Shown here one piece after another: positions 9,946 through 22,453 of a stretch of 64,000 nucleotides of DNA (position 1 is the first letter of the stretch; every line of letters begins with the position of its first letter). Location: the NCBI GenBank assembly GCA_015499995.1, contig JADNRV010000013.1, positions 372,001 to 436,000 of the forward strand. Reading direction: 5' to 3'. Under the pieces are notes generated by a model. It was not told the DNA's origin. It saw nothing but the letters and a program-made list of their open reading frames with translations, and searched no databases. Source of the stretch: Flammula alnicola (taxonomy: Eukaryota > Basidiomycota > Agaricomycetes > Agaricales > Strophariaceae). Made by a program: the position numbers and the translations under genes.

Positions 9946-12900
9946 TCATCGACGAAGCGAACCCATGAAAGTTGACAAGTCCAGTCCTTCATACTCGTCT
10001 TCAGCTGGCAGGTCCTCCAGACCCTGTAATACATTCTTTTGGGAAACGGAGCCGGACTGCTCCTTCGCTTTCGCTTTTGCAGCAGCAATGGCGTCCTCCT
10101 CCTCGTTCGTACGGCGGAAAAGGTCCAGGACGAGGTCGGTATCCATTGATGCTAGCCCGGAATTCTGCTGAGTAACAATAGAGTTTGCAATGTTAAGCTT
10201 GAAACGTTGCAAGCTGCATGGGGTTGGTTAGTAATACTAAAAGATAGGCATTCAAACTCACCCCATGATCTTCTCTTCCAATGTCCCTTTTGTGATCAAT
10301 CGATAGACGTTTACAACCCGCTTCTGACCTATTCGATGGGCGCGATCCATGGCTTGCAGGTCCTTCATTGGATTCCAGTCATGCTCAACGAAGATGACGG
10401 TGTCAGCACCAGTTAAAGTCAGTCCTAAACCACCGACATGCGTCGTTAGCAAAAGACAATCGATACTCGGGTCACCATTAAAGGTTTGAACGACGGCGTG
10501 GCGCTTGTTGGCGTCGGTTCCTCCGTCAAGTCGCATATATGTCACGGACGGCATGTGCGCTTTGAAGAGATCGGTTTCGATAATGTCTAGCATTTGCTTC
10601 ATCTGGCAGAAAATAAGGACTCTGTGTTGAGAAAACGACCCATTGTTCTCCGACACTGTGTCGATTAACTCCGTTTTCTGTGAATCGGGGCCAATGCTGG
10701 CTCCACAACCAATTCCACAATCAAGCAAAAGTTGTCTGCCAAAACATTGGAGTCAACAACGAAAATAAATTTTTCGAAACACCAACACTTACTTCAAAGC
10801 TAACAACTTAGGAGCATGGTGAATGTCGCTGAGATTTGCAGAAGCGGACGCAGTGCCCAGATGAGAGAAGGCTGACTTGATAGCTTCTTTGTCAGATTTG
10901 AGGACAAGTGCAGGATGATTGCACAGTTTACGGAGATATTGTAGTGATTGGAAGATATGCTGTTGCTTAGGTTCAGTTCCTTCGGTAGGAGCTGTACTGA
11001 CGGTGTCTGCGGCGGAAATACGGGCTTTCGACTTCGCAAAATCGTCGTACAGATACTTCTGGAGATCGGAGAGCTCGCAATAGTAGTCTTGAATGATTTT
11101 TGGGGGTAGATCGTTTAGGACGTCTTCTTTCAAGCGTCGCAACAAGAACGGCAGCACCTGCTTGTGAAGGGCTTCAAGGGCCAATGCAGCTTCAAAGGTA
11201 ATTCAGTAAACTATGTCAGAAATGTAAGATTTAGAAGTAAGCCAAACCTGCTTCGCCGCTTTTGTTTTTCCCATCCCGATTTGATAAAATGGGTTTTCCA
11301 AAGCGTTCATTGAAGGATGATTCGGTTCCAAGGAATCCGGGCATTAGGAAATCGAACAGGCTCCAAAGTTCCAGGACGTTGTTCTGTATCGGTGTACCAG
11401 AGAGGATGAGGCGGTGTTGGGCTTGGATATTTTTTACTGCCTTCGTTAGCTTGGTCTTCGCATTTTTGATGACATGACCCTCGTCCAAAACACAGTACAG
11501 CCATTTGCGGCCTTCGAGGCTTAAAATGTCATTCCGGACCACTTCGTACGAAGTAATGACGACGTCATACGATTGCAATTTCGAGAGCAAACGGGAACGT
11601 TCTCTCGAGTTTCCAGTATAAAGGACTGGACGCAAGGTGTCCGTGTATTTTTGTATCTCGTAATACCAATGGCCCGTCAAAGTCGGAGGGCAGACGATGA
11701 GAGAAGGTAAGTGCACAGTTTCTGGTGAATTCGTCTTCTTGTGTTTTTCAGCCCGCTCGAAATGTTTGCTAGCGAGGATGCATATAGACTGCAAAGTTTT
11801 ACCAAGGCCCATATCTAGAAGGTTGTGAGAATTAGATCGATAAATGACCGAAATTGACTGTACCATCGCAAAGAATTCCGTGCAGCTGATACTTAGCCAA
11901 GAAGGCAAGCCAATTGACACCCTCTTGTTGGTACTTTCGCAACTCGGCCTTGATAGCCACTGGTATGGTATACTGTTCGACCTTGGACCCGTCGAGCAAT
12001 TGACTGAGGAATTCTCGCTCCGTTTCACGTCGCTTGAGTAAGTCCTCTGTAAAGCCTGGAGGATCGGGCAGTCCAACCTAGAATTCTTGTCATTCATCAT
12101 GAACTTCCAAATGGAAAAGCCAACCCCTACCTCCAGAGGCACCATCTTGACCAAGGAAGCAAATATATTGGTTGCCGTGGAACGGATCTCGTCATTCGAA
12201 TCGCTCATTCGACCGAGCACGGGCACCACCATAAAAATCACATATGGAAGGGCTTTGATATCAAGGCGATTGACGATGTCTGCGATAACATTCAGGTAGA
12301 CGCCAGTCAGTCATTTTCTACAATACAGGCACATAAAAACCCACGATATATGAGCTCGGTTGCGCCTTGTCGATTTGTCAGGACCAGAGGGTCTTGCAAA
12401 AGTGGAATGATTTTCTCGATGACGTAGCGCATTGCTTCCGGAGTCATCAAGTCGCAGATCGTAGCGAAGCAGCGGGCAGCAGCCTGCCTCACTATGGCAA
12501 ATCGGCTTTGAAGTGCGAGGTCTATCATTGGGAATATTTCGTAGAGCTTCGGCCAAAGTTGCTGGTGGAAAGTAGGGGTGACATCTTCTAGGACGCTCAG
12601 CGAATCGATCACATCTTGGCCATGTTGTTTTTCAATGAGCGCATCGGACTGCTGGGCCGAATCTGGGCTCCTGTTAGATGTTGAATTTATCACATTTATA
12701 AACGCTTACCAGTTTGGCAAGCACTCAGGAGTCCGCCAGCCATCGATTGCCACATATTTGGTATCGCATCAAGTAATCGAGGGCCAAACTTCGCAGATAG
12801 CTGTTGAAACGCCTGACAAGCCCCTCTGCGCGCGAGTCGGGCATTTCGAGCTTCCTGTGATTTCTCTGATTCTGATCGTTCGAGGTCGCCATTCGAGTCT

Positions 12901-15900
12901 TTCGCTTTTACGACAGGCGCGGTCGACACCTGGAACGACAAGATGCCTTCCGTACGTTTGCGCGAGTATGCAAAAGTTGGGGTCTGGTCTACGTCCTGAC
13001 AAAGGAACGTGCAAAGATTTTTTACGATCTTATCGGGAGGTTGAGATATACTTTGTTCCACGCAAAATTCAACGAATGACGCGACTGCGACGGCTGAACG
13101 GTTTTGTAAATCGACGTTTTCCTCGTTCTAATAAATTTTAGTAGAGTGCAACATATGAATGAGATAATTCGTACCTTGATACCGTTCATTATACCCTTCA
13201 CGACCGGGCTGACTTTATCGGGTGTACTTTTGAATGCAACAAATGCTGCGGCGAAGGAAGCGGAAACACGGATGTCATGTTGCGATTTGACTTCGTTGTA
13301 CCTCTCGATGCTAGCGATTATCCCACTGCGTTTTTCTGCGATGATTGCTAACTCCTTTTTTCGGGTCCTCCCAAGAGAATCCTTTAATCGCGTGTACATT
13401 GTCCCGACAGCGTTCTGGGCTGTCTCTATGGTGAAGCGTCCAGGAATCTTGCCAGAAATATCAATTTCAGTGCCGAGGAAAGGAATGGACGACATCGGAA
13501 GTTTGCAATCAGTGGCAAACATCTGGAGGAGGGAAATACAATCGGCATGAATACGACTTAACGCAAAGGCCATCTCATGGTAAGCCGGAGGCGGTTTTCC
13601 CTGAAGCCATGCGAGAGTTTTACTCGTAAGCTCTTGAGCCAGAGTAGAGGCCTCGAGTAGTGGGGGTAGAGGAGGTTTTAATCGCGAGAGTTCTAAGTAT
13701 CGTCGAGCCCATTCTTCCGCAATGATTGCTGTCAAGAACTTTTGGAACATGCTAGTGGAATCGATATAATGAAGGAGGATAGGCTTGAAGCATTGATCAA
13801 TGGGGTTTTGCTTGAAAAATAAAATAATATGAGCAATCACGATGTCAAGAAGATGGATCGAGGAATTTACCTCTATAGGCCAAAAGACCATCAGGCAAGC
13901 CAGGGCAGTTGCGGTGGCAATCCTGGCCTTGAAAGTTACTTCGATGGTAATTAATGAAAGGTCTTGAGCCAACATATTCTTGTCGACATTGTGGCGCTCC
14001 ACAGGAACAGCCCCTTCAGATGTAAGTGACGGGCTGTGGAAAGCCGAGGCGTCGATCGTCACTCCAATGGGAGTCATCACGATTGAATACCAATCGAGGA
14101 TCAGTTGCTGTGTTATAACGTTCTCCATTCTTCCAGGCGAAGAGGAGAGGATCAGCAATGCAGTTTTCCAGGCTGCAAGGCTGGCATCGCGGATATCAGA
14201 ACGTTCTTCGCAAACCAGATTCTGGAACAGTAGAGAAACGAAGGGAGTGGCCACCCAGTCTGTGGGAAGCGAAGGAACTACCATGAAAGAATCTAGGGTT
14301 TTTACGACGGCCAACCGAACATTTGGGATTGTATGGCGGAAGAAAGGAAATAAAGTTTGAGCCAGAGTTGAAAGGGGTAAGCTTGATAACGCTGGTTTAG
14401 ATTTCTTTCGACAATCGTGAATGAATTGACGTACGATACACTCTCGGTCGCTAAGATTTCGATTACTTTCTGGTAAGCGACCAACTTACCTACCATGAAT
14501 TTCAAGATGAGCGATGGAAGAATCAGAGGGTCAAAGAAAGAGAATCATACCAAGCAAATCCATGACAACTCCAACACTTGAACCCAGGTCATCCTTCATA
14601 TTACAAAGACAATGCCACAGAACGATCAGGATTTGCTCAAGGGATTCAGGAAGTTGTTGGACGATGTGTTCGGCAACAGGCAATAGACAGGAAGCTGCAA
14701 CTGATCTTACATCATCGTCACGGTCACCGAGGCTGTTGTGAAGAAGTAGCATGAAGTGTCGTTTCAAAGGAGAAGGAAATCAGTGGTACTCACCCTAATA
14801 TCGCAGCTTCGACCACGTCACGTAGGATGTCGCGTCCACCGTCGTGAAATTCTCCATCCTCCTGCTTTACAGACGTGGGTTCGTCGAATAGGTCGCTGCG
14901 CACGGCAACTTCGTATTTTATTCCGAGGAGCCCGGCATGTCGAACTTCCCAAATGTGTCCTCTCTCGGTGTCAGTCTGCGGTTTGCTACCTGCAGTGAAA
15001 TCTTGACGAATCATCTGCAACAGAACAGAATGCACATGTAGAAGAGAACGACGAGGCATAAAGATCAGAAGGGATGCTAATGTCTGGGATACCGTTTCCC
15101 TGACGGGTGCAACCACCTACAAGAAGACGTTAACTAAATTCCTTGCTAAAATGAAGATGCAGACCTGGTCGGACACAAAGTCGCTGAAGCGATCCAACAC
15201 AAAGATGCAAAGGAATTTAGCGGCGAGGTCATTGCACCATTTTTCATGAGCGATATCGTTTTCTTCAACAGAAAGATCATCTGTAGGCCATCATCAATAG
15301 GTCAGTCAGATTTGCAAAAAGGTTCAGGAACTGACCTCGCATTCCGCCGCACTTGCCCTGCAACTTCAGCAACTCTCGCAGAGCCATGGCAGCGCCATGT
15401 CTGACTTCCCAAGCAGCGCTAAACAAGTCAACTTCTAGAACCTTGACAACGCCATCCCAGATCCAGACACCATCATCGACTTCCAGCGCTTTTGATTGCT
15501 TTGCAGATTTAGGTGATATTGCGCCTCCTTTGGAAGGGTCGACGACAACTTTATCAGCAGCAACACCTAATGATGGACTCGATAACCGAGAATTTGGTGC
15601 AGTGTTTTCATCAGGATTAATGAGACGTGCCCTATAGACTATCAGCATCTCGCATGCTGATATAGAAGCCATCCTACTTACTTAGAAGGACCACTGGCAG
15701 CTGCTGCATAGCGTGCACCTGCAGTTTGCGGAGGAGGAGCTACAAAAGCAGAATTTCCCGGTTTACGTTTTCGCTTTAAGCGATTTCGCTCCCGGGCAGA
15801 TAATGCAGTTTCAGCTTCGGTAGGTGGGTTTGGTGTGGAAGGAGATGGGAGGTTGGGGGTCAAAATATCTGTCGAGGGAGAAGGCTCCCTCACCGGGATT

Positions 15901-16681
15901 TCTGGAGGGCAAAGCTCCATAGGAGAGGAAGCAGCGGTATCTCCATGAGTGGAAGGCACAGTAGAATTGCAGGTGCCCTCGACTTCCATCTCTGCTGCAA
16001 ACTCTTTATCAAGGTCCATGTCGTCTTCAACACCATCCAAGAATCCAAGACCGAGCCTGGTCATCGCATCCTTGCGCGCTTTCTTCACCTCTTGAGCACT
16101 TGAAAGAATGCCGGCAGGCTTCACAAACTCCTTGCCTGACGAAGCCAGAAGTAAATTGCCTTGGGCGACGAGTTCTTGGACAGAGAAATTAGGGAAGTCG
16201 GGTGCTTGTAATGTCCCTGAACCATTTGGCATTCGAGGTGCCATTACATCTCTGTAGCACGCGGGATGCCAGACAGGGACAAGGGAGAATATCTGGGATA
16301 ACGCTTCCGAAGCAGCTGTACGGGATTCGAATGATTTCGAATGGAGGTAGGGGATAATCTGGGAAAAGATTAGCATATATTTTCTTCCGAGAGAGTTGGT
16401 TTAAAATACCCTCGCTACGACGGCCAGTAATTCCGCCCATGCGGTGCTGTCGTTCAACGGGATTTGCTGACGGGTTGCACCAGTTTTTATATCATCCTCC
16501 ACGATTGTAACATCACTGATGACACTTCTAACGGCGAGTTGCGCGAGTTGTTTTGCAGCGGTATTCCTCACTGAGGTACTTGAACCTGTATCTAGTAGTA
16601 GGAGGAGCCTGTCCAACCTACAATCGCATATAAGCTAGACGTTCTTTCTGTTGGTGCTCGAAGTCCTCACCTTGAAGTCAT
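9946..16681 (-). CDS. MOT1: MOT1 / BTAF1, SNF2-family ATPase that removes TBP from DNA
   Basis: Swi2/Snf2 ATPase that dissociates TATA-binding protein from promoters. At 6.7 kb and about a dozen or more short introns it is the largest gene here. The start is MTSR at 16681-16679, followed by an intron and LDRLLLLLDTGSS, the typical first HEAT repeat. HEAT repeats and the central BTAF1-specific region fill roughly 12.3-16.6 kb; an acidic/basic linker lies near 15.7-16.1 kb. The ATPase half reads LDMGLGKTLQ (Walker A), LDEGHVIKN (the DEGH box of MOT1 rather than DEAH), LSGTPIQNNVLELWSLFDFL, then the helicase C-terminal lobe with RLDGGTDANKR, TTHVGGLGLTLTGAD and DRAHRIGQKR. The C-terminus is SLRR-stop at 9946. 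Convergent with the Ser/Thr-rich gene, 121 bp apart. Confidence 0.95.
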
Positions 16682-16931
16682 GCCTTAATTGGCAAACCGG
16701 GCCGGAAAACGATCGGTGGCTTTATTAAAGTCGCAGACTGAGTGTATTTGGATTTGTTTACGGGGGGATTTTCTGAGAGGAGGGCTCGCCTTTAAATCTC
16801 CTCTGATGTTCTGTGACTTCGCATCGTGACAGTCACAGATTCTTCCAAATTTAGTATCGCTGTTGGTTCTTTCCTGCTTCCCGAAAAAACCCTGACCTGC
16901 GGGCGTCGTCTGTCCTCGTCCACCGCAAGAG
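16682..16931. promoter_or_regulatory. Shared divergent promoter of MOT1 and the JmjC gene
   Basis: 250 bp separate the MOT1 start (16681, minus) from the JmjC start (16932, plus). No recognisable element beyond general promoter position. Confidence 0.4.
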
Positions 16932-18410
16932 ATGCAATGGCAACGCGTAATTGCATTTGATTTGGCTCAAGAACTTGAGCCTCCTGAATCTCTACTAGGT
17001 TCAACTTCTAAGAAAGGTGTCAATGACTCCATCTGACACACTCCTTCGCTTTCTAACCCACACCTCCCATCAGCGTCCCCACACTTCACGAATGCTGATT
17101 TTCAGCTCATTCGTGAAGCTGCTTTGGACGTGGCACAAGGTAGGAACGAAGAAAGGTGGTGTACAAAAATGCTAGAGTTGATGAACACGTCGCATGGGAG
17201 GATGTTCCACGCTGCTTCTCCCTCCGAGTTGACTAGCTGGCGAAAAGTTTATACCGACTCTTGTATTCTTAGAGGGCTTGTACAATCCATTCTGTCCAGC
17301 CCTCTCCAAGCCATTTCGACCCTCGATCATGCTATTATAATTGCAGGGCCTTTTGGTACGGGACGACTGGATCTAATACTCAACACCATTCGAAAAATTC
17401 AATCACGTTTACCAAGGGATAATTTTTCCAATACTGGGATTCCATCTCCAGTTAGATCGACCTTATTCGCTCCAGAAGCTTCTCAAGATACGATACCGTG
17501 CCCATCTCCTCCATCCTTCCTCACTTTCCAATCCAACTTCTCTCGTGCTCCATTCATCTTACGCAACTATGCTCGCAGCTGGCGCGCGTTGCGTGACCAT
17601 GCATGGAGATCCGCTACATACCTCCGCTCTGTGGCAGGTCCAGGTCGGGTTGTCCCTGTTGAAGTTGGACATGATTATCGGTCGGCCACTTGGAAACAAG
17701 ATCTAATGCCATGGGATGCATTCTTGTCCAGTCTGGATTTTGAGGATCAACCTTCGTCAGGGTTGACTACAAATTTACTGTACTTGGCCCAACATGATCT
17801 CACCAAGCAATTCCCATCCCTTCGAGAAGATATCATAGTGCCAGACTACGTTTACGCTTCATTGACCCCTACCGACTACCCAGATTATCGCCCTCCCGTC
17901 AACGATGATCAGATTCTGTTTAATACATGGTTGGGTCCTAAAGGTGCTATGTCACCTGCTCATACGGTATGTTGTACATTAATTCTTTAATATTTACTTC
18001 GCTCATTATGTTCCTTTCAGGATCCTTATTATAATTGCTATGGTATGATCCCTATGTTTATTCGTGCACCATTCTTGCTCAAAAGGGTATCAGTTCAAGT
18101 CGTAGGTTATAAATCTGTGTGGTTGGCTCCGCCATCGGCGTCTTCATCCATGTATCCCTTTGCTCCTATCCATGCATCCAATGATGAGCCAGACATGCAC
18201 CTCCCAAGTTCTGAGTTGGGTAACACCTCAAAAGTTGATGTGTTTTCCGGAGATCAAGGTTTAGGGAATTTCCCAGACTTCGTGCAGCAAGTCATCCCAG
18301 TTTCTATGACCGCTACTTTATCCCCTGGCGACATGTTATTTTTTCCTCCTGGATGGTGGCATGCCATGAAAAGTGAAACTACCAGCTTTTCTTTTTCTAT
18401 GTGGTTTTAA
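16932..18410 (+). CDS. JmjC-domain oxygenase, JMJD5/KDM8-like
   Basis: Fe(II)/2-oxoglutarate-dependent oxygenase of the JMJD5 group, whose members hydroxylate arginine or act on histone/other proteins. The start MQWQRVIAFDL is chosen because an intron (17012-17071) then joins in frame to ASPHFTNADFQ; the long downstream frame has no ATG of its own. An N-terminal helical region ends in WRKVYTDSCILRGL, a motif typical of fungal JMJD5-like proteins. The catalytic core is at 17.9-18.4 kb: PAHT joined by splicing to DPYYNCY gives the HxD iron ligands, and GWWHAMKSE provides the distal His. Two introns (about 17967 and 18042) lie inside the core, the first splitting the HTD ligand triplet. It ends SFSMWF-stop. 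The substrate cannot be inferred. Confidence 0.88.
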
Positions 18411-19002
18411 TCGTGACAATTCTACAATCCTTCCAGGATTCTTTCATTCGATACGGTCCTTTCAGATTCTCTTTCGCATAGTATTATATACTCGTGGATT
18501 GACGTCTTGCGGCTCTTGCCACGATTTGAACCTGGCGTAATCCAGCTTGAATCCAGCGGGCGAAAAGCCTAAACCATATCAAAATTTGATCAATAAATTT
18601 ATCCTCGGTTTATATCGTTGATCTCTCGTTATTTGTCCGTCCATTGACAAAGGATGGGCAACTTGAAGGCCGAATTGCACAATAGCGGCTCACTCAGTTC
18701 TGCATACTGATTAAGTAAGCAATAGACCACGACTTTATTGAAGTTGGTTGTTACTTTGTCTTGCAGGAGTCAACAACCCTTGCACCGTTCACGTTCCAAC
18801 TGTCAGAGATACCGGAGCTCATCATCAATCCTTTTTGTTCTTTTTACGCATTCTCCTATTCAGAAACTCAACCAACTCAGCCACCGACTTGGAACCGCAA
18901 ACTTCTTCTACCAATATCTAATTGTATCTTTCGACTTCTGCATGCTACATACTACCTGCTACGAGTGCTCTACCCCTGTGATAAACCTGCTCCCTGTGCT
19001 AA
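18411..19002. other. Intergenic and SOG2 leader
   Basis: About 590 bp. A tRNA-like inverted arrangement near 18512-18570 on the minus strand was examined and rejected. The part from about 18740 is open in two frames but looks like a 5' leader. Confidence 0.35.
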
Positions 19003-22000
19003 ATGCCAACTCAGAACGATGACGAACGAAAGATATCGCTTTTTCCGAAACCATTAAGCTCGGACCACATCCTGGATGCAATTACCCATTCGCCCGACGG
19101 TGGAGTCACCCTCTTTTTTTCCAAGCTGGGTATCACCGACATTGCTCCTCACGAAGCAGAAGAGCTTGCCATTGCCGGACAACGGGAGTATCAAGACGGG
19201 GGATCGATTGTGGAAAGGTATTTATCGTGCTGATTTTGCGTATTTCCTGTTCTGAGGTTACCATCTTGTATGTGCAGACTTGCTCTAGGAAATAATCGCG
19301 TTACTGCTTTGCCTTCAGAATTTGAATTATTTACCCGCCTGAGGTATCTCAACCTCAAGCACAATCTCTTTTCAACATTTCCGGACGTAGTGCGTGCTAT
19401 AATTTTGGTTGAGTGCTTGCCGCTGACAAGGCACCTCAGTTAGCTCTCCTTCCTTCCCTTGATATCCTGGACATCAGTCACAACAAAATCAGAAGTTTGC
19501 CTTCTCGCCCTGGCAATCTCATTCGACTACGGGTACGTCATGTCTCTATCCATATTTACACCAACCCCTTAATTATCTTCGCAGGTCTTTTGTCTTTCGC
19601 GAAACAAAATCACAAGACTTCCCGCATATCTCGCTCAATTTCAAAAACTCGAAATGTTGCAGGTGGATCGGAATCCCATCGAATGGCCTCCAAGAGCAGC
19701 AATCGAATCATTTGGCGATTTACAAGATGTCAATAATGCAAAAGACTGGATTCGAAACTTGCAAACCTGGTTAGAGGTTGATGGCTCGAAGGATAAGGAA
19801 TACGACGATTCAGGTTACAGCGAACAACCTGACTGGGAACCCGAACGGTATGTGCCACTCATTTTGTCATGTAAAGTCGATCTAACAGCATTCCGGAGTA
19901 GATCATACGACTCGTGGCAATTTTCTGTGCGTCAAGGTATTTTCGACGCAGGCCTCACGCCCCATGCCAGATCATTTTCTATTGACTCCAACACCTCCAT
20001 CTCGTCTATGCCCGATTCTCCACTTTTAACTGATCTGGGTGACCAGAAGTTCAGTGATAACCAAACGACATCGGGCGTTCCTGATTCTAGCCGGAATGGA
20101 AGATCAGTACTGCGACCGTCCGAAATATCTAGCAATGGCTCTTCAGACACTTTTTACGTGTCATCACCAACATTATCGAAGGCCCTTTACGAAGGACAAG
20201 CAGAAGCAGAGCAAATGCACATTCGCACAACTTCACACGCAAGCATTTTACGCAAACCGCAACCCATCTTAATGGCGGGGAAAAAGAGCTTGCCGGACCT
20301 TCGTGCAGTGCAGAAAGATTCGGGAAAGAAGATACCTCCTTTACCAGATGTGCTGAACTCTGGGAAGTTATCGGATGAACCCACAACACTTCCCCCAACT
20401 TCCCTACGGCAAGACTCTGGCTCATCTTCTGGCTCGGTCTCCTATCCAACTCTGACATACCCTGAAGAATCCCAGATATCCGAGGTTCGCGCTCTTCCTT
20501 TCGTGGCCGTTGAACGCAGCTCCTATTTCCAGCGTTCGTCGACCATGGTCATAACCGAATCTCTACCAAAATCTCTTATCTGCTTGCTTGAAATTGCCCG
20601 GAGTATCCTCTTTTCCATGGGTCAATTACATCAGACGTTGGAGCACAGCATGCATCATGGAGGATTTATCCGCTCTTCCCCAAAGTTCAAAAAGGTGTTG
20701 GACCCCGCCAATGTGAATATGTTGCACTTGATTCGGTCCCTGGATCGCTTTGATGATGTCAGTCGGAAATCAGCACCATCTCCTGCTGTTTGCCGTGGCT
20801 TGGTTGAGTGTTGTCGCGACACGGTAACTGCATTTCGGAAAGCAGTCGGCCTCTTAATCACACAGATTGGGCTGGAACCATCCGACGATCCACGGTTTAC
20901 AAGATGGCTTATCTTGGAGTTATACGGAGTCATTGCAGAGATTTCGGTCGCGTGGCAGGCTATGATTCCAGAAATTGAATATCTCCGACCCTTCCTATAC
21001 AGCAGCGTCTTCTCCCAGTCTTCTACATTCTCCGTGAGTGGAAGCAATGAAGCCCAGGCTCAGGACCTGGGGCCAGCTGTCCGCCTTCGGCTAGGCGATA
21101 GTGGAACCGTGGTAGCTGGTAGAGCTGGTAGAGCCCGCCGTCATGCTGGTTCTTTCAGTTCAAAGGATGTTGAGATTGGGAAGGAACTTCCTTCGTACGA
21201 TATCGTACCAAGCATGACAGGTGGCCTTGCGACTCACACCCACACACCGATGCTGCGGACACCCAAACGCCAAGTCACAGTCCCAATAATCCCAACCCAC
21301 GGCACATCGTCGCTTTCTTACGATCCATCGTCATATTTTCCTCCTAATGCCGAATTGCATCACTTCCGTCAAACATCCCGAATCTCGTTACATGATCCAT
21401 CATCTATAATGTCGCCAGTAACGTCTCTCGAATATCCGGCTAGCAACAGGGCCTTTGTTAGCAGGGAGGTCCTACAAGCAGTGCAAAGTTCTGTTGAAAT
21501 CGCTCCAACCGTTTGGGACCAAATTGAAAGAGCGTTAAGTGATGTAGTAATCACTAAGGCAGATCTGAGGGAAAATATTGAGAAAGCCCGTTCTGCGACA
21601 AGAAATTTGGCCCGAAATATTGCTGACCTATCCGAAGAAGACTCTGAAATCGACAGGAGACTTCTTCGAGAGAATGCACATGCTTTTTTGAAGGTAAGAC
21701 CCAACTCTTGTCGAAGAGATAATCTTACTGACAATGCTCTAGACAATCGTACAGTTATCGAACATTCTTAAGACTCATAGCAATCCCCGTTCTATACCAG
21801 CAACATTGAGGTCCAACATGGTAAAACTGGCCAATTCAACCCAGGATCTTGTAATTCTACTTCAAGTTCCATCTATATCCCCTTCTACTCCTCGCTCTAG
21901 CTCCCCAACATCCTATCTCAAATATGCGGCATATAACTCGAGCTCATACCCCATGGAAGATAATCAACTCAGTTCCAGTCTATCAAGAACACGAAGTGCC

Positions 22001-22147
22001 CAGGCTACCTCAAATACAGCCAAAAAGTCACTCTCTTCACCCTATGATGGTTTACAGCCTGTGTCACAATTATCAATCAAAGCCTCCAGTGTCAGACGGT
22101 TGCGTGCCGCGCAAGAAGCGTCTTTCGACGTCGCAGAACCGGGGTAA
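19003..22147 (+). CDS. SOG2: SOG2-like leucine-rich-repeat protein of the RAM/MOR signalling network
   Basis: Sog2 is a scaffold of the RAM (Ndr kinase Cbk1/Orb6) pathway controlling polarity and cell separation. The start [10 protein letters not shown] is followed by LRR units spread over small exons: [75 protein letters not shown] long Ser-rich disordered region (about 19.9-20.5 kb) follows. The SOG2-specific helical region (about 20.5-21.7 kb; [55 protein letters not shown]) comes last. A final intron at 21694 joins AFLK to [12 protein letters not shown]. Stop at 22145-22147. The combination of N-terminal LRRs and the SOG2 domain is diagnostic for the family; the gene name is by family, not by assay. 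Confidence 0.85.
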
Positions 22148-22453
22148 TTGTGACATGTCATTTCCCTCTGCTTGCTGAACCTTAGTTTAATCGTAATTTA
22201 TGGAATATCTACACCCGTTACAACAACACTAGGCCTGTACTCCTACCGATGTATCCGTATTTTTTGTGTAAACAGTAATTAACGTTGAACCTAAGTATGC
22301 CTGGAACATCGAATCAACCATTCTTCATGAGTACAAAACACTGCGGACCTACTAAATTTGCCTTACATAAGAAGTGTCAAACATCATATTCACACACTTT
22401 AATCACAAAGCTTCATATGGTGAGGAGCCGTAACGTTAGCTTACCTCTGTGCC
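22148..22453. other. Intergenic
   Basis: About 300 bp between SOG2 stop and FMO start. Nothing recognisable beyond promoter and terminator position. Confidence 0.35.

Noticed and set aside
12578..13141. 187-codon plus-strand frame inside MOT1
   Set aside because: Antisense to clear MOT1 HEAT-repeat exons.
18512..18570. tRNA-like sequence on the minus strand (GGCTTTT...AAGAGCC acceptor-like pairing and a GGTTCAAATC box)
   Set aside because: Only 59 nt between the ends, the TpsiC stem has a mismatch, and there is no room for D and anticodon arms together.
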